A stretch of 64,000 nucleotides of DNA, taken from assembly GCA_018343915.1 (NCBI GenBank), contig JABRWF010000001.1, positions 372,001-436,000 of the forward strand. Reading direction: 5' to 3'. The notes below the pieces were generated by a model, which did not search any database, was not told where the DNA came from, and saw nothing but the letters and a program-made list of their open reading frames with translations. Of this stretch, positions 54,969 through 64,000 are shown in pieces. Every line of letters starts with the position of its first letter. The stretch's first letter is position 1. The position numbers and the translations under genes are program-made. The stretch comes from Agroathelia rolfsii (Eukaryota > Basidiomycota > Agaricomycetes > Amylocorticiales > Amylocorticiaceae).

Positions 54969-57900
54969 TCAAAGGTTGGACAAGGGACCAGGCTTGTCAG
55001 GGTACCTGGTGTGGAAATCCGTGACAAGCTCCTGAGTATGAGCAAGCTCCGTGGCCGGAAGCCATTCCTCTTCATCCGGAGTTCCTTCATACCCGGCCCA
55101 ACGTACACGATAAAGTAGCCGGCAGTGGCGTCGTTTGTCAATCTTGGAGTCCAGAACCTGGGAGATCTCGTACTCCAGTTCTCCGTCGACTTCCACCGAA
55201 GGTGGCGGAGGCTGCGTGCAGTTTGGGATAGTGTTGGCTGGGGCTGGTCCAAGCTGGGAGACGTGGAACATAGGATGGACTGAGCGCATAGTGTCGGGCA
55301 GGCGGAGAGTGAATGATGAGGAACCAACTTGCGCAATTATGTCGAATAGGCCGAGGAACTTGTCAGAGAGCTTCTTGGAAGGCCGGGTAGTGCGGAAGAA
55401 CTTTGTGCGAACGAATGCCTGCTGTCCGACTTGGAAGTCAGGAGCCGGAAGGCGCTTCTTGTCCGCCAGGGCTTGGTATCACTGCTGGGCTGCGGAGATT
55501 TGGGTTCGGAGTTCCTGGTGCAGTGCATCCAGATCAACGGCAAACTCAAGGGCTCGTGCGGAGGTAATATCCTGTTCTGGATGTATGGAGATCGCTGAAG
55601 GATTATAGCCCTTGTTAGCGAAGAACGGAGATACGCCGGTGGTGTTGTTCGGAGCGTTGTTGTAGGCGAATTCCGCAAGAGGGAGTAATTCTGCCCAGTT
55701 ATCCTGCTGGTAATTGCAGTACATGCGGAGGTACTGCTCGAGCATCTGATTGACACGCTCTGTCTGTCCATCGCCTTCAGGGTGGTAGCCGGAAGTAAAA
55801 TGGAGCTTCATGTCTAGGAGTGTTCCAAGCAAGCGGAAGAAGTGGGACACGAATTTGGAGCCACAGTCGGAGGTGACGTGCTGTGGAACTCCATGCTTGG
55901 AGAAGACATGCATGACAAAGAGGCGGGCAAGATCTTGCGACGTAATTGTGTCATGGGTCGGGATGAAGATTCCTTGCTTAGACAGGCGGTCGACGACAAC
56001 CTGGATGGAGGTGAAACCAGTGGAGGATGGCAGCTGCTCGATGAAGTCCATTGAGATGGAGTTTCAAGGGCGCTTAGGAATGGGGAGTTGGCGCAACAGA
56101 CCGTACGGCTTGTGGCGGACAGATTTACTATGCTTGCAGGTCACGCAGGTATTGCAGTAGTTCTTGATATATTCACGGAGGCCCGGCCATGTGTACTCCC
56201 GGCAGATGAGCTCGAGAGTCTTATTCTGCCCAAAGTGGCCAGCCAATGGGTGGTCATGCTTCAAGTGCAAGACACGAAGGCGGAGGTCATTCGTTTCGGG
56301 GACGTAGATGCGTTTGTCGCAAAGCAGGAACCCATTAGTCATGGTCCAGCAAGGATCCGGCGGAGACTTGGAGGACTGTTCGGAGGCAAATGTGTCTGCG
56401 GAGGTGGCGGAGCGGATATCGTCATGAAGCTGCTGCATGTCGAGGAGCTCCGATGCGCGGAGTGCCGGAGTTATGAGCGTGGTAGCACAAAGGGATGCGG
56501 AGAGCTGTTTGGTGGTGAAGATTGGCCGTAGGTTGTGCGGGTTAATGCTGGCGTAGCCACTATCCCCCCCTTTTGGGTAGATGTCCCAAAGTCGAGTGAG
56601 GGAGTCGGGTTTTTCACCGAGGCGCCCGGGGCGGAAGCGGATGACCAGGTTGAAGGCAGATAGAAATTCTGACCAACGAGCTTGACGCCGAGTCAGGAGC
56701 TTGGTGGTGGAGAAATAGACGAGGTTTTTGTGGTCCGTGACAACATCGATCGGGAGAGCCGCACCCTCAAGGTAATGCCGCCAGATGCGGAACGCTTCGA
56801 AGATAGCTAGGAGCTCCTTGTCGTGGGTGTCATAATTGAGCTGGGAGGCGCTCAGGGAGCGGGAGTAGAATGCGATGGGGCAGATTTCCGAGTCGGAGCA
56901 CACGATGGAAAGAATCCCGGCGACAGCGTAGTCGGAGGCATCCATTTCAACGATGAGCTGGCGCTCCGGTTCCCAGTGAGTGAGGATCGGAGCCGTAGTG
57001 AACGCATGCTTGAGAGACTTGAAAGCAGTGCAACAGTCCTCGTTAAAGTTCCAAGGGGCATCTTTGCGGGTGAGGCGAGTCAAGGGGTGGACGATCTCGG
57101 AGTAGCCATTGATAAACCGGCGGTAGAAGTTGGCAAATCCAAGAAAAGACTGGATGTCCTTTACCTTGCGTGGTTCCGGCCAGTCCTGGATGGCTTGGAC
57201 TTTGGACTTGTCCATCGTGAGTCTGTCTGGAGACAGAATATACCCTAGGTACTCGACAGTGTCTACACTGAACAGACACTTGTCAGCACGGGCATAGAGA
57301 CTGTGTTTGCGGAGTCTCCGCAGGACTTCGCGGACCTGGTCCCTATGTTTGTCCGGGTCCTCGGAATAGATGAGGATGTCGTTGAGGTACACGACTACAC
57401 AGATATCCAGGAGGTCAGAAAAAATGTCGTTCATAAATCTCTGGAAAGCCGCAGGTGCGTTTGTAAGACTAAAGGGCATGACTTGCCACTCAAACAATCC
57501 GTAGCGGGTGCGGAAAGCTGTTTTCCATTCATTGCCCTCGGCAATGCGGACGAGATGGTAGGCATGTCGAAGGTCGATCTTGGTATAGAGACGGGCCTTG
57601 CGCGGAGCATCGAGGAGGTCGGAGATTAGAGGTAGTGGATAGCGGTCCTTCTTGGAGATCCGGTTGAGGCCACGGAAATCTACGCATAGGCGCAGAGATC
57701 CGTCCTTTTTCTTGACAAATAACACTGGAGCTCCGTGAGCAGATGTTGACGGGTGGATGAATCCGGTGTGGATGTTTTCGTCAATGAAGGTGCGGAGGGC
57801 CTCGAGTTCCGGCGGAGAAAGGGAGTAGATAGGACCGAGTGGAGGAGCTGTGCCATCCTCAAGCTCAATTTGAAGGTCGTACGGCCTGTAAGGTGCCAGG

Positions 57901-58157
57901 GATTTGGACCTGGACTCGCTGAAAACATCGGCAAAGTCATGGTACTCGTCAGGAATAGAGGAATGGTCGGTGGGTTCCGAGGCAGTAGCAGAGCATCCGT
58001 GGACCAAAAGGTTGGAGGGATTGAGGGCATACACCGCAGACGAGTCAGTATGGCAGGCCCGGAGGAAGGCCGGCGCACTGACCAGCGAGACAGAGACAGA
58101 GGGCAGAGACGGAGGGGTAGACGACGACGGAGACGGAGACGGAGACGGAGATGGAGA
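54969..58157 (-). pseudogene. B pol: RT, RNase H, integrase, chromodomain
   Basis: Minus-strand frame continuing the protease across the LTR-A insertion. RT begins near 57800. Its YxDD box reads YLND (codon AAC at 57381-57383), so a catalytic Asp has become Asn. RNase H lies near 56950-56640 (VEMDASD). The integrase zinc region is near 56300-56130. A TGA at 56064-56066 replaces Trp just before the SMDFIEQLP core, and the core reads TSDCGSKF where TSDRGSEF is usual. A second TGA at 55479-55481 stands where Arg is expected. GPY/F and a chromodomain (about 55150-54990) close the frame at 54969. Confidence 0.9.
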
Positions 58158-58161
58158 CAGA

Positions 58162-59159
58162 TGTCAAGGCTTGCGCACTTGACTTAACCAAACAACGTAA
58201 ACCCTCTCGAAGGTACGAGGGTGGACTGTAAGGTCCCTTTTACAACGTGTATATGTCTGGTCTTACTAGGCGCGTACGTGCTCCTGTTGCTATCCTTCGT
58301 AATAGTAGTCTAGTAAATCTACTTTGCTAGGATCGCGGTCGGTACTCTAGCCAGTGGCTTCCCGTGTGCTCTCTTTGCGTCAAATAGACTTTACTAAGAC
58401 TTTCTTACTCAGAGTAGGCGGCTTAGCCCTCTGTACTACAACTAACGCCTAAGGGGTCTTGTTACTGCCCCTACCTGAATGAACAGGGTTTGATATCATG
58501 CGCAATGCCTCTTGTATTGAGGACTTATAACTCAGAAGGTCCCCTGGTACTAGGGCTACGTGTACTACTTAGATGCCCTTAAGGCCTTATACTAAATAGA
58601 GAGAGAGAGAGGGAGGGTGGGCTAGGACGTGTGTAAGCCTGAAGGCGAAAAATATATTAGTAATGTATGATAAGTATAAGAGATGGGGGTGCCCTTACCT
58701 GAAGGCGAAAAGGTCGAAGCTAAGGTTCAGGTAAGGGCTACATGCTTGTATTTATACATAAAACAAAGGGCCTGTGCGCAGCCTTGATGGTCTGTGCGCA
58801 GCAGGGTTCGTAAGCGGAAATGACAGTAATGCAGGGGCAGTGCTTTGTGCCTAAGTCCGATGAGCAACCGATTGGAATGATGAGTCTAGTACTCCTTAGT
58901 AATCGCACAGTGATCGGAACGACCCTGGTTCCTGAGTCTAGACCTTTTGATGAAAAGGAATGATCTAGACTCTGCTTTCCTAATATATCCTTGTCACGAG
59001 CACTCCTGTCACGTGGGGCTAACACAGCCAGTCACACGCGCGTCAAGATGTCGCCTGCAAGGTATTTTGTCTGTATCTTGTTCAATAAACATCGTAAAAA
59101 TATAATAAAAATATGTACATGTCCGTAAGAAAAAGGCGAAAAATGTCCAACTCATAACA
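58162..59159 (-). repeat. Solo LTR-A in B pol, TSD ACAGA
   Basis: 998 bp with perfect ACAGA duplications (58157-58161, 59160-59164). It is inserted in a repetitive GGAGAC-rich stretch between protease and RT. Removing it with one TSD (1003 bp) restores a single reading frame across the gap. Confidence 0.94.
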
Positions 59160-59164
59160 ACAGA

Positions 59165-59816
59165 GACGGATGCAGAAGCGGAGCCAGGGATTGCGACGGA
59201 AACGGATGCAGAGGTGGAGACAGAGACGGAGACGGGGACGGAGGCAGGGTCGGAGATGGAGACGGAGATAAAGTCGTCATACGAGGTAGAGATTCCAGGG
59301 ATGGGGGCGAAGATGGCAAAAGAGCCGGAACCTCCGGCGTAGACCACTTAGTGTCTTCCGAATCGAACGAAATACTGCCCTGAGCCCAGTTAATCGACGG
59401 ATTATAGCGGGCAAGCCAGTTGTGTCCTAAAACGGCGGAACATGAGGGGTCCAACGGAGTAACGTAGAAGGTCAGTGTATGTATACAACCAGAAGGAAAA
59501 CAAAGTGGAAGGGAAACAGATTGGGAGATAGTACAAGAACTACTACCATCAAATAAACAAAGTTTAATTGGAGAAGTTGAAGAAGTAGGTAGGGAATATT
59601 TAGAAACAAAAATAGAATCCAAAAAACAATGAGACGAGCCGGAGTCAATGAGCGCAGAAAAAGAAATTTTATTGTTTTCAACAAGCAGGGAAGTACATGA
59701 TAATGTAAGTGAATGTAAAGAGAGTATAGTAGAAGCGTTCAATTTGACTACGGATGTTGCGCGGTAATTGCCTGGGCAACTCGTCGCCCGCGCAGGACTC
59801 TCTGAGTTGCCTGTTA
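59165..59816 (-). pseudogene. B pol N-terminus: protease and linker
   Basis: In the -1 frame relative to gag. An aspartic protease has the active site DSGSS (about 59620-59650), hydrophobic flanks and LGHNWLARYNP. It is followed by a linker rich in Pro/Ser and then a tandem repeat of Ser-Val/Ala dipeptides from GGAGAC-type triplets. It continues to the RT frame beyond the inserted LTR. Confidence 0.85.
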
Positions 59817-61127
59817 TTTTAACTGGTCGGCGGATGCATCAGATTCCTGGTCTGGACTGGCATTGGAGGCGCGAGCTTTGATGGATAAGGCGCGTTTCTG
59901 GCAGTCTTTCACCACATGTCCGGCATTTCCACAGAACAGGCAGAGGTTGTTGGTGATGCGGCGTTGACGCTCGTCCGCTGTGAGCTTTCCATCGGAGCCC
60001 AAGTTAAGAGGGGGTTTAGCGGAGGAGGATGGGGCGCCGGGCATCTTGCTGTCAGGTTTTGCGGAGGCGGTCGGCGCGGCGGACGTCCTGTTCTGCGAAG
60101 CTACCAAAGTCAAAGGCTGGCTTTTGCTGGGTATGGAGACGGAGGAGGAGCCGGAGGACCGGTTGCGCTGCAAAAGTTCGCTCTTCCGCTCCCAGTATCG
60201 TGCGTCGAGGGCCATGGCCTGAATGCGGAGGTCGATGAGGCGCGTCGGCTTTCCACCTTGGAGGTTGCAGAGAGCGTCCTGGAGGCGGTCCGGAAGTCCA
60301 AGGTAGAAGCGTCGGGCTAGTGCGCGTTCACTCCATTGAGCCAGGGTGGCCCAACGGTTGAACTGGACAATGTAGGGCTGAATGCGCTGGTTGTCTTTCA
60401 TGGCGAGGGATTCCAGGGCAGACTTGGCTTCTTCAATGGGCCGGTATGGGCCAAAATTGAGGCGGAGCTCCTCCTTGAATGCGCTGTAGGAGGACATCCA
60501 GGCGGGAGGAACGTTGCCAATAGGATCGAGGATGTGTAGCTCAAACCAGTCAAGGGCTGTGCCAGTCATGTGGGAGATCATGTAAATGACCTTGTGCGAG
60601 TCACTGGTGAAGTCCCGGGGGCGATCCCGGAAATTGAGCTCGCCTTGGAAAAGGAAGGAGCGGAGCTTCTCAGGGTGGAGCCCATCGAAAATTTCTGGGG
60701 CTGGAATTTTGGAACCACAAGGGGCAGGTGGAGACGCGGAGGAAGCGAGGGTAGTGGCAAAGGATTGCATCATCCGATTGAAGAAATCGTCCATGGACGG
60801 AGGGCCACCGGGGAATGACGACTGATTTGGCGGGTTACCAGAAGGAGGTTGGGGAGGCAAATCTTCGAGTTGGTCTTCCACCTCGTCGGCACCTTCAAAT
60901 TCGCTGTCTCCCGGGTGCGCCGTGGCTTGGTCGCTACCGGCAGAAGCTATAGGGAGAGTCTTCGAGGCGGCTTGCGAGGCTGAATCTAGGACTGAGGGGA
61001 AGGAGGAAGCGACGGATGGGGACGGAGAGAAACCACCAGTTGTGCCTTCGAAACCGGTGAAGTCCCCGCCCGCTGGAGGTCCAGCAGGGATGAAGCGTCC
61101 AAACTCATCACGGGGGCGATTGGACAT
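59814..61127 (-). CDS. Gag of chromovirus B
   Basis: About 437 residues from ATG at 61127. A Gly/Pro-rich N-terminus is followed by an acidic segment, a Gag core with LRSFLFQGELNF and ALDWFELHI, then a basic linker and a CCHC knuckle (CLFCGNAGHVVKDC) near the C-terminus. The open frame is uninterrupted, unlike pol. The stop TAA overlaps the pol frame at the string GTTAAAA (59817-59823 on the plus strand as TTTTAAC). Confidence 0.92.
   Translation of the reverse strand: MSNRPRDEFGRFIPAGPPAGGDFTGFEGTTGGFSPSPSVASSFPSVLDSASQAASKTLPIASAGSDQATAHPGDSEFEGADEVEDQLEDLPPQPPSGNPPNQSSFPGGPPSMDDFFNRMMQSFATTLASSASPPAPCGSKIPAPEIFDGLHPEKLRSFLFQGELNFRDRPRDFTSDSHKVIYMISHMTGTALDWFELHILDPIGNVPPAWMSSYSAFKEELRLNFGPYRPIEEAKSALESLAMKDNQRIQPYIVQFNRWATLAQWSERALARRFYLGLPDRLQDALCNLQGGKPTRLIDLRIQAMALDARYWERKSELLQRNRSSGSSSVSIPSKSQPLTLVASQNRTSAAPTASAKPDSKMPGAPSSSAKPPLNLGSDGKLTADERQRRITNNLCLFCGNAGHVVKDCQKRALSIKARASNASPDQESDASADQLK
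59817..59823 (-). promoter_or_regulatory. Candidate -1 frameshift site G TTA AAA in B
   Basis: Just before the Gag stop TAA. Moving back one base gives a frame open from here through the protease. It is not the standard X XXY YYZ form but resembles the GTTAAAC slippery site known from some nidoviruses. Weaker evidence than in A1. Confidence 0.45.
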
Positions 61128-61148
61128 GGGATACAACTAGACAAGTGG

Positions 61149-61159
61149 AGTTCGGAAAT
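61149..61159 (-). promoter_or_regulatory. Primer-binding site of B, complementary to its LTR
   Basis: The minus strand adjacent to the 5' LTR reads ATTTCCGAACT, the perfect 11-nt complement of AGTTCGGAAAT within the LTR (plus-strand 61393-61403). That LTR string starts 35 nt after TATAAATA (minus strand, 61438-61431). Confidence 0.75.
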
Positions 61160-61161
61160 AC

Positions 61162-62034
61162 TGTCAAACATGTACAGAGGCGGAGTTCCGGCGGAACAGT
61201 GCGGAGGTATTGGATAGTGGAGGGCGGAGGTCCAGAGGAGCGCAGGGGTATGTGTGATGAAGCGGAAGGATGGGTAAGCAGATATTGCGGAGAGCACCGG
61301 ACTTGGCCAAGACTTATGTGTCAGGCCCTTGACTAGTCGCGGTCCAGTGGAGAGGGAGAATCGCACAAGGAGGAGGTTGAGAAGTTTAGTCGATTTCCGA
61401 ACTGAGTAACTAAGTACATACAAGGCATTGTATTTATACTAAATTGTTCTAGGAGCATACTCAGTGGAAAGGGGTGAGGCCAATCGGCCGAAATGTACAG
61501 AATGGAGTGAATCATACAAAAGAAAACTAAAAGACAAAAGGGTACATGTGGAAATAAGGAACGAGGGGCAGGAGCTATATGGGAGAAAGGGACAATGGAA
61601 TGGAAGATGGAATGGGAATGTAGTAATCGGAACAGTAGGAAAGTCCGGCGGAGAACCTGCGTTGTCTCGAACGCAGTATGTCGGAAGCAAACAGGGAAGC
61701 GGCAGAGGTTCGTGTGAGAAAAGCAAGCCAGCCAGTAATGAGTTAAAAGCAAGATTGCATTACGCTTGTCCTTGTACTTGGATGCGGTACGTGGACAAAC
61801 GAATAGAGTAACTACTACAAAAATCCGTAGCTACATATTACAGTCACGCTCCATGTGACTGTGACTCCGTCACTCCCATTGAGGCATGGATTGCCCATTC
61901 TAACAGTTCGGACAGGAGGGAGCGGAGCACAGGACTCCGGAGTTCCGCCCATGCTAGTACAGGAATTGGAGCGCGGAGCTAGCCTGGTGCGGAGATTGGT
62001 CCCGGAGTTGGTGTTCTAGGAGCGGCGCGTGACA
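61162..62034 (-). repeat. 5' LTR of B, split by a T LTR
   Basis: TGTCAAACATG ... GCGCGTGACA on the plus strand. Contains TATAAATA (minus strand, 61438-61431). A 193-bp T LTR is inserted at 61713-61905. Confidence 0.92.
61713..61905 (-). repeat. Solo T LTR (193 bp), TSD GTTCG
   Basis: TGTGAGAAAAGC ... ATTCTAACA on the plus strand, the reverse complement of the T LTR, with perfect GTTCG duplications (61708-61712, 61906-61910) in the 5' LTR of B. CpG sites are preserved, so it is young. Confidence 0.95.
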
Positions 62035-62298
62035 AATCCATGCCTTAATAGGAGTGATGGAGTCATAGTCACACAGAGCATGACTGTAATATATAGCTAT
62101 AGATTTTTGTAGTAGTTACTCTATTCATTTGTCCATATACCATATCCAAGTATAAGGACAAGCACAATGCTATCTAGCTTTTAACATATTACTGGCTAGC
62201 TCACTTTTCTCATAGATATATCTTATGCCTATTAAGTATAGTTTGATAAAGAAATGATTATAACTTAGTGTAGAAAAATTGTAAAAATATGAGATAAA

Positions 62299-62624
62299 TG
62301 TTGAATGAAAGGCAAAGCTAACACAAAGTTAGCTTCAGTGAATAACAATGAACTGTATTATTTATACCTAACACAAAGTTACTACAATAGTATTAGTAAA
62401 AGTAGGAGAAAAATTATAATAAGGCATACGCATGCTTTAGTGAATAACAATGAACTAAAGCGGCATGAGTCGGAAGCATACGGATTTAGTATGTAAGGTT
62501 ATATAACATGTATTGTAGGTGCTTATCAATTAAGAGAGGAAATAAAAAAAAAAAAAGGAACAAAATAGAAGGGAAACAATTAAGATATATACAAATGTAA
62601 ATGTTTGGATTGTATCCCTCAACA
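62299..62624 (-). repeat. Solo LTR-G (326 bp), TSD ATAAA
   Basis: Reverse complement of the copy at 14604-14924, with perfect ATAAA duplications (62294-62298, 62625-62629). It carries the same GTTAGC/GCTAAC palindrome and the doubled CACTGAAG repeat, plus an A-run near 62545. Confidence 0.92.
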
Positions 62625-62725
62625 ATAAATATATACAGATAGTGAATGAAAGGGCAAAATAGATAAAAAGAGAAAGGAGAAAAAAAGAAAAGGTATAACA
62701 CTGGGTGTACCTGTCATGACCTACT

Positions 62726-63763
62726 TGTTAAAATACAATGAGTGTCAAGGGATCACTCTTGACTATGCGGAGATAACCAAAAATAACCTCTCAACTCTTA
62801 GCAAAGTACCTAAGACAGAAGTTTTCCCACACTACGCAAACCCCTTTATCTATTGAGGGTGGTAAGGGTACTCTGCTTATGCCTTACGAAGCTCCGGAGA
62901 CTTTAAGTCGGAGGAGAGCGGAATTCCCGGAGGTTCCAAATCACGCGTCACGCGTCTAACTAACTAATCTAGGGAATTTCACCCTACTAATTAAATGTTT
63001 TGGTGTGCTAAGACGCTGGGCTAGGCCCGGAGGTAAATGAACCCTGAAGGCGAAGTTAATTGAGTAATTCTAAGGGGAATACAAACACTAAGTACTTGCC
63101 TGAAGGTGAAGAGGTCAAAGCTGGCCATTCAGGACAAGTTACAACAACTACTTATACTACTACGAAAGCTCCGCGCTAGTTCCAACGCGGAGACAAGAGA
63201 TAGAGAAAGTAGAATACACAGGGGAAGACCTTTTCCCTAACTCCGACGGGCAGCCGTGCGGAGATACAACACTTGCGGAGGCTCCGCGCTCAGGAGCGGA
63301 GCTCCTGAAGAGCTCCGGAGCTGAAGCTCGGAAGTGTGTAGTGGAACCAGTATCCGTTAGGAGTCGGTCAGTGATTGGAGGTTTGTACTCCGGAGTTGTG
63401 CGGAATGATGAACAGGAAACGCACAACTCACGATTACTCCTGTAGCGTGCGGCTTAGTTATATGAGGGCCAATCATAGGACCGCTCACTGCCTACAGACC
63501 ACGCTCTGAGGGTAATATAATGAAAGAAAATGAAACGAAATATAATACATTGTTTAAATAATAACGAAAAATTTATAGTCCAAAATTCCAACTCATAACA
63601 ATGAGCAACGACGATGAGCAGCAGTCGACACAAAGAATTGTATTCCGCTTGTCTACTTGTACATTGTTGTACGTAGTCAAACGGATAGTAAACAAGAATG
63701 TAAACTACCATAAATATAAAGGCAGAATCATGTGACCCGGCACATGGATCACATATTCTAACA
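62726..63763 (-). repeat. LTR-L (T-related, about 175 bp), split by LTR-D
   Basis: TGTTAAAATACAATGAG ... CACATATTCTAACA. Without the LTR-D insertion it is about 175 bp and resembles a T LTR (TGTTAGAAT start, TAAACGG/CGTTTG and ACAAG pairs). Flanks CTACT and CCACT form a near duplication in an LTR-E remnant. Confidence 0.65.
62743..63600 (-). repeat. Solo LTR-D (858 bp), TSD ATGAG
   Basis: TGTCAAGGGATCACTC ... CTCATAACA with perfect ATGAG duplications (62738-62742, 63601-63605). The least decayed D copy. Confidence 0.94.
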
Positions 63764-63836
63764 CCACTAATGCACCCAGCTACTAAACATCCTGATTATA
63801 TGTATTAACATACATGAACACCTATGATGGAGTCAC
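63764..63836 (+). repeat. LTR-E 5' fragment
   Basis: Continues the E start seen at 62712-62725 (TGTCATGACC...), matching the first ~90 bp of the E copy at 42901. It is cut by LTR-H at 63837. Confidence 0.6.
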
Positions 63837-64000
63837 TGTAAAATGCTAATGCCAATATTAAAACTTCAGTTTATTGTAATGAACTGAAGTGTGTCGAAGG
63901 AGAAAACAACGGAGAAAAGGACGCGTCAGTCATGTGACGCCGGAAGCAAAATAACATGTACCGTATCCGTATAGAATTAATGCAACAAATAAAAGGAGGA
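63837..64000 (-). repeat. LTR-H, inverted, runs off the window
   Basis: TGTAAAATGCTAATGCC onward, the reverse complement of the H unit at 4941-5280. Its far end lies outside the window. Confidence 0.7.

Larger units (their letters stand above)
54031..62034 (-). mobile_element. Chromovirus B (Ty3/gypsy), TSD AATCC
   Basis: Reverse-orientation element. The left (3') LTR is 54031 to about 54708. The right (5') LTR is 61162-62034, about 675 bp without a nested T LTR. Perfect AATCC duplications lie at 54026-54030 and 62035-62039, inside a T LTR. It encodes Gag and Pol with chromodomain. It is inactivated by two nonsense changes, an RT active-site change and an LTR-A insertion in pol. Codon use is GC-rich with many CGG/GGA-containing triplets, unlike the AT-rich surroundings. 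The net length is about 6.8 kb. Confidence 0.93.
51308..62214 (+). mobile_element. T element 3' part, split by E and chromovirus B
   Basis: Interior at 51308-51724 and 53805-54012, ending in GATTGAGGGGGTG. The 3' LTR begins at 54013, is cut by element B after AATCC, and ends CTTTTCTCATA at 62214. It is collinear with the complete T2. The 5' part is replaced by the A3 LTR. Confidence 0.85.

Overview
This window is a fungal, almost certainly basidiomycete (Agaricomycetes-like), transposon nest. The one host gene I recognise (27812-29541, minus strand) is a multi-exon membrane protein of the DUF6534 type, a family I know mainly from Agaricomycetes, with about 50-nt introns. Nearly everything else is transposable elements inserted into one another. 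Family names (A, B, C ... T, L) are mine. I could not search databases, so all assignments rest on reading motifs, termini and target-site duplications (TSDs).

Layout. 1-6700: broken LTR-A, a first Tc1 element, LTR-F, a TRIM-type element (T) carrying a solo LTR-A, and a LINE 3' end with a (TAA)n tail and a tRNA-like sequence. 7165-8785: second Tc1. 8930-9825: eroded Ty1/copia gag. 10032-26493: third Tc1, split by LTR-C (with LTR-F inside) and by a decayed 7.5-kb Ty3/gypsy chromovirus (A2, minus) that itself holds five later insertions (G, D, E with A inside, a complete T, K). 27.5-30.7 kb and 38.25-38.85 kb: low-copy host DNA with the gene. 30750-38247: a young, nearly intact chromovirus (A1, plus) with 1004-bp LTRs and TSD GTTAG. 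38.85-51.3 kb: piled LTRs A, T, C, E, J, K, D and a truncated element A3. 51.3-62.2 kb: a T element whose 3' LTR was split by chromovirus B (54031-62034, minus). 62.3-64 kb: LTRs G, D, L, E, H.

The dissection is internally consistent. Removing the nested insertions plus one TSD each from the third Tc1 leaves exactly 1621 bp, the length of the other two copies, and A2 collapses to 7472 bp against 7498 bp for A1. At nearly all resolved LTR junctions the TSD is 5 bp.

How the elements work. A1 encodes Gag (CCHC knuckle) and, in the -1 frame across a GGGTTTT slippery heptamer, Pol (protease, RT, RNase H, integrase, GPY/F, chromodomain). In families A, B and T the sequence next to the 5' LTR is not a tRNA match. 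It is complementary, over 9-12 nt, to a stretch inside the same LTR, which in A and B lies 34-35 nt after the TATA box. This is the arrangement of Tf1-type self-priming. The LTRs of A, D, K and J share a promoter-proximal module: a hairpin whose 3' arm is a 5' splice site, followed by a predicted 58-61-nt intron.

Older copies are riddled with C-to-T and G-to-A changes (TGG to TAG, CpG loss), like RIP or methylation-driven decay. A1 and the complete T element are nearly untouched, so they are recent arrivals.
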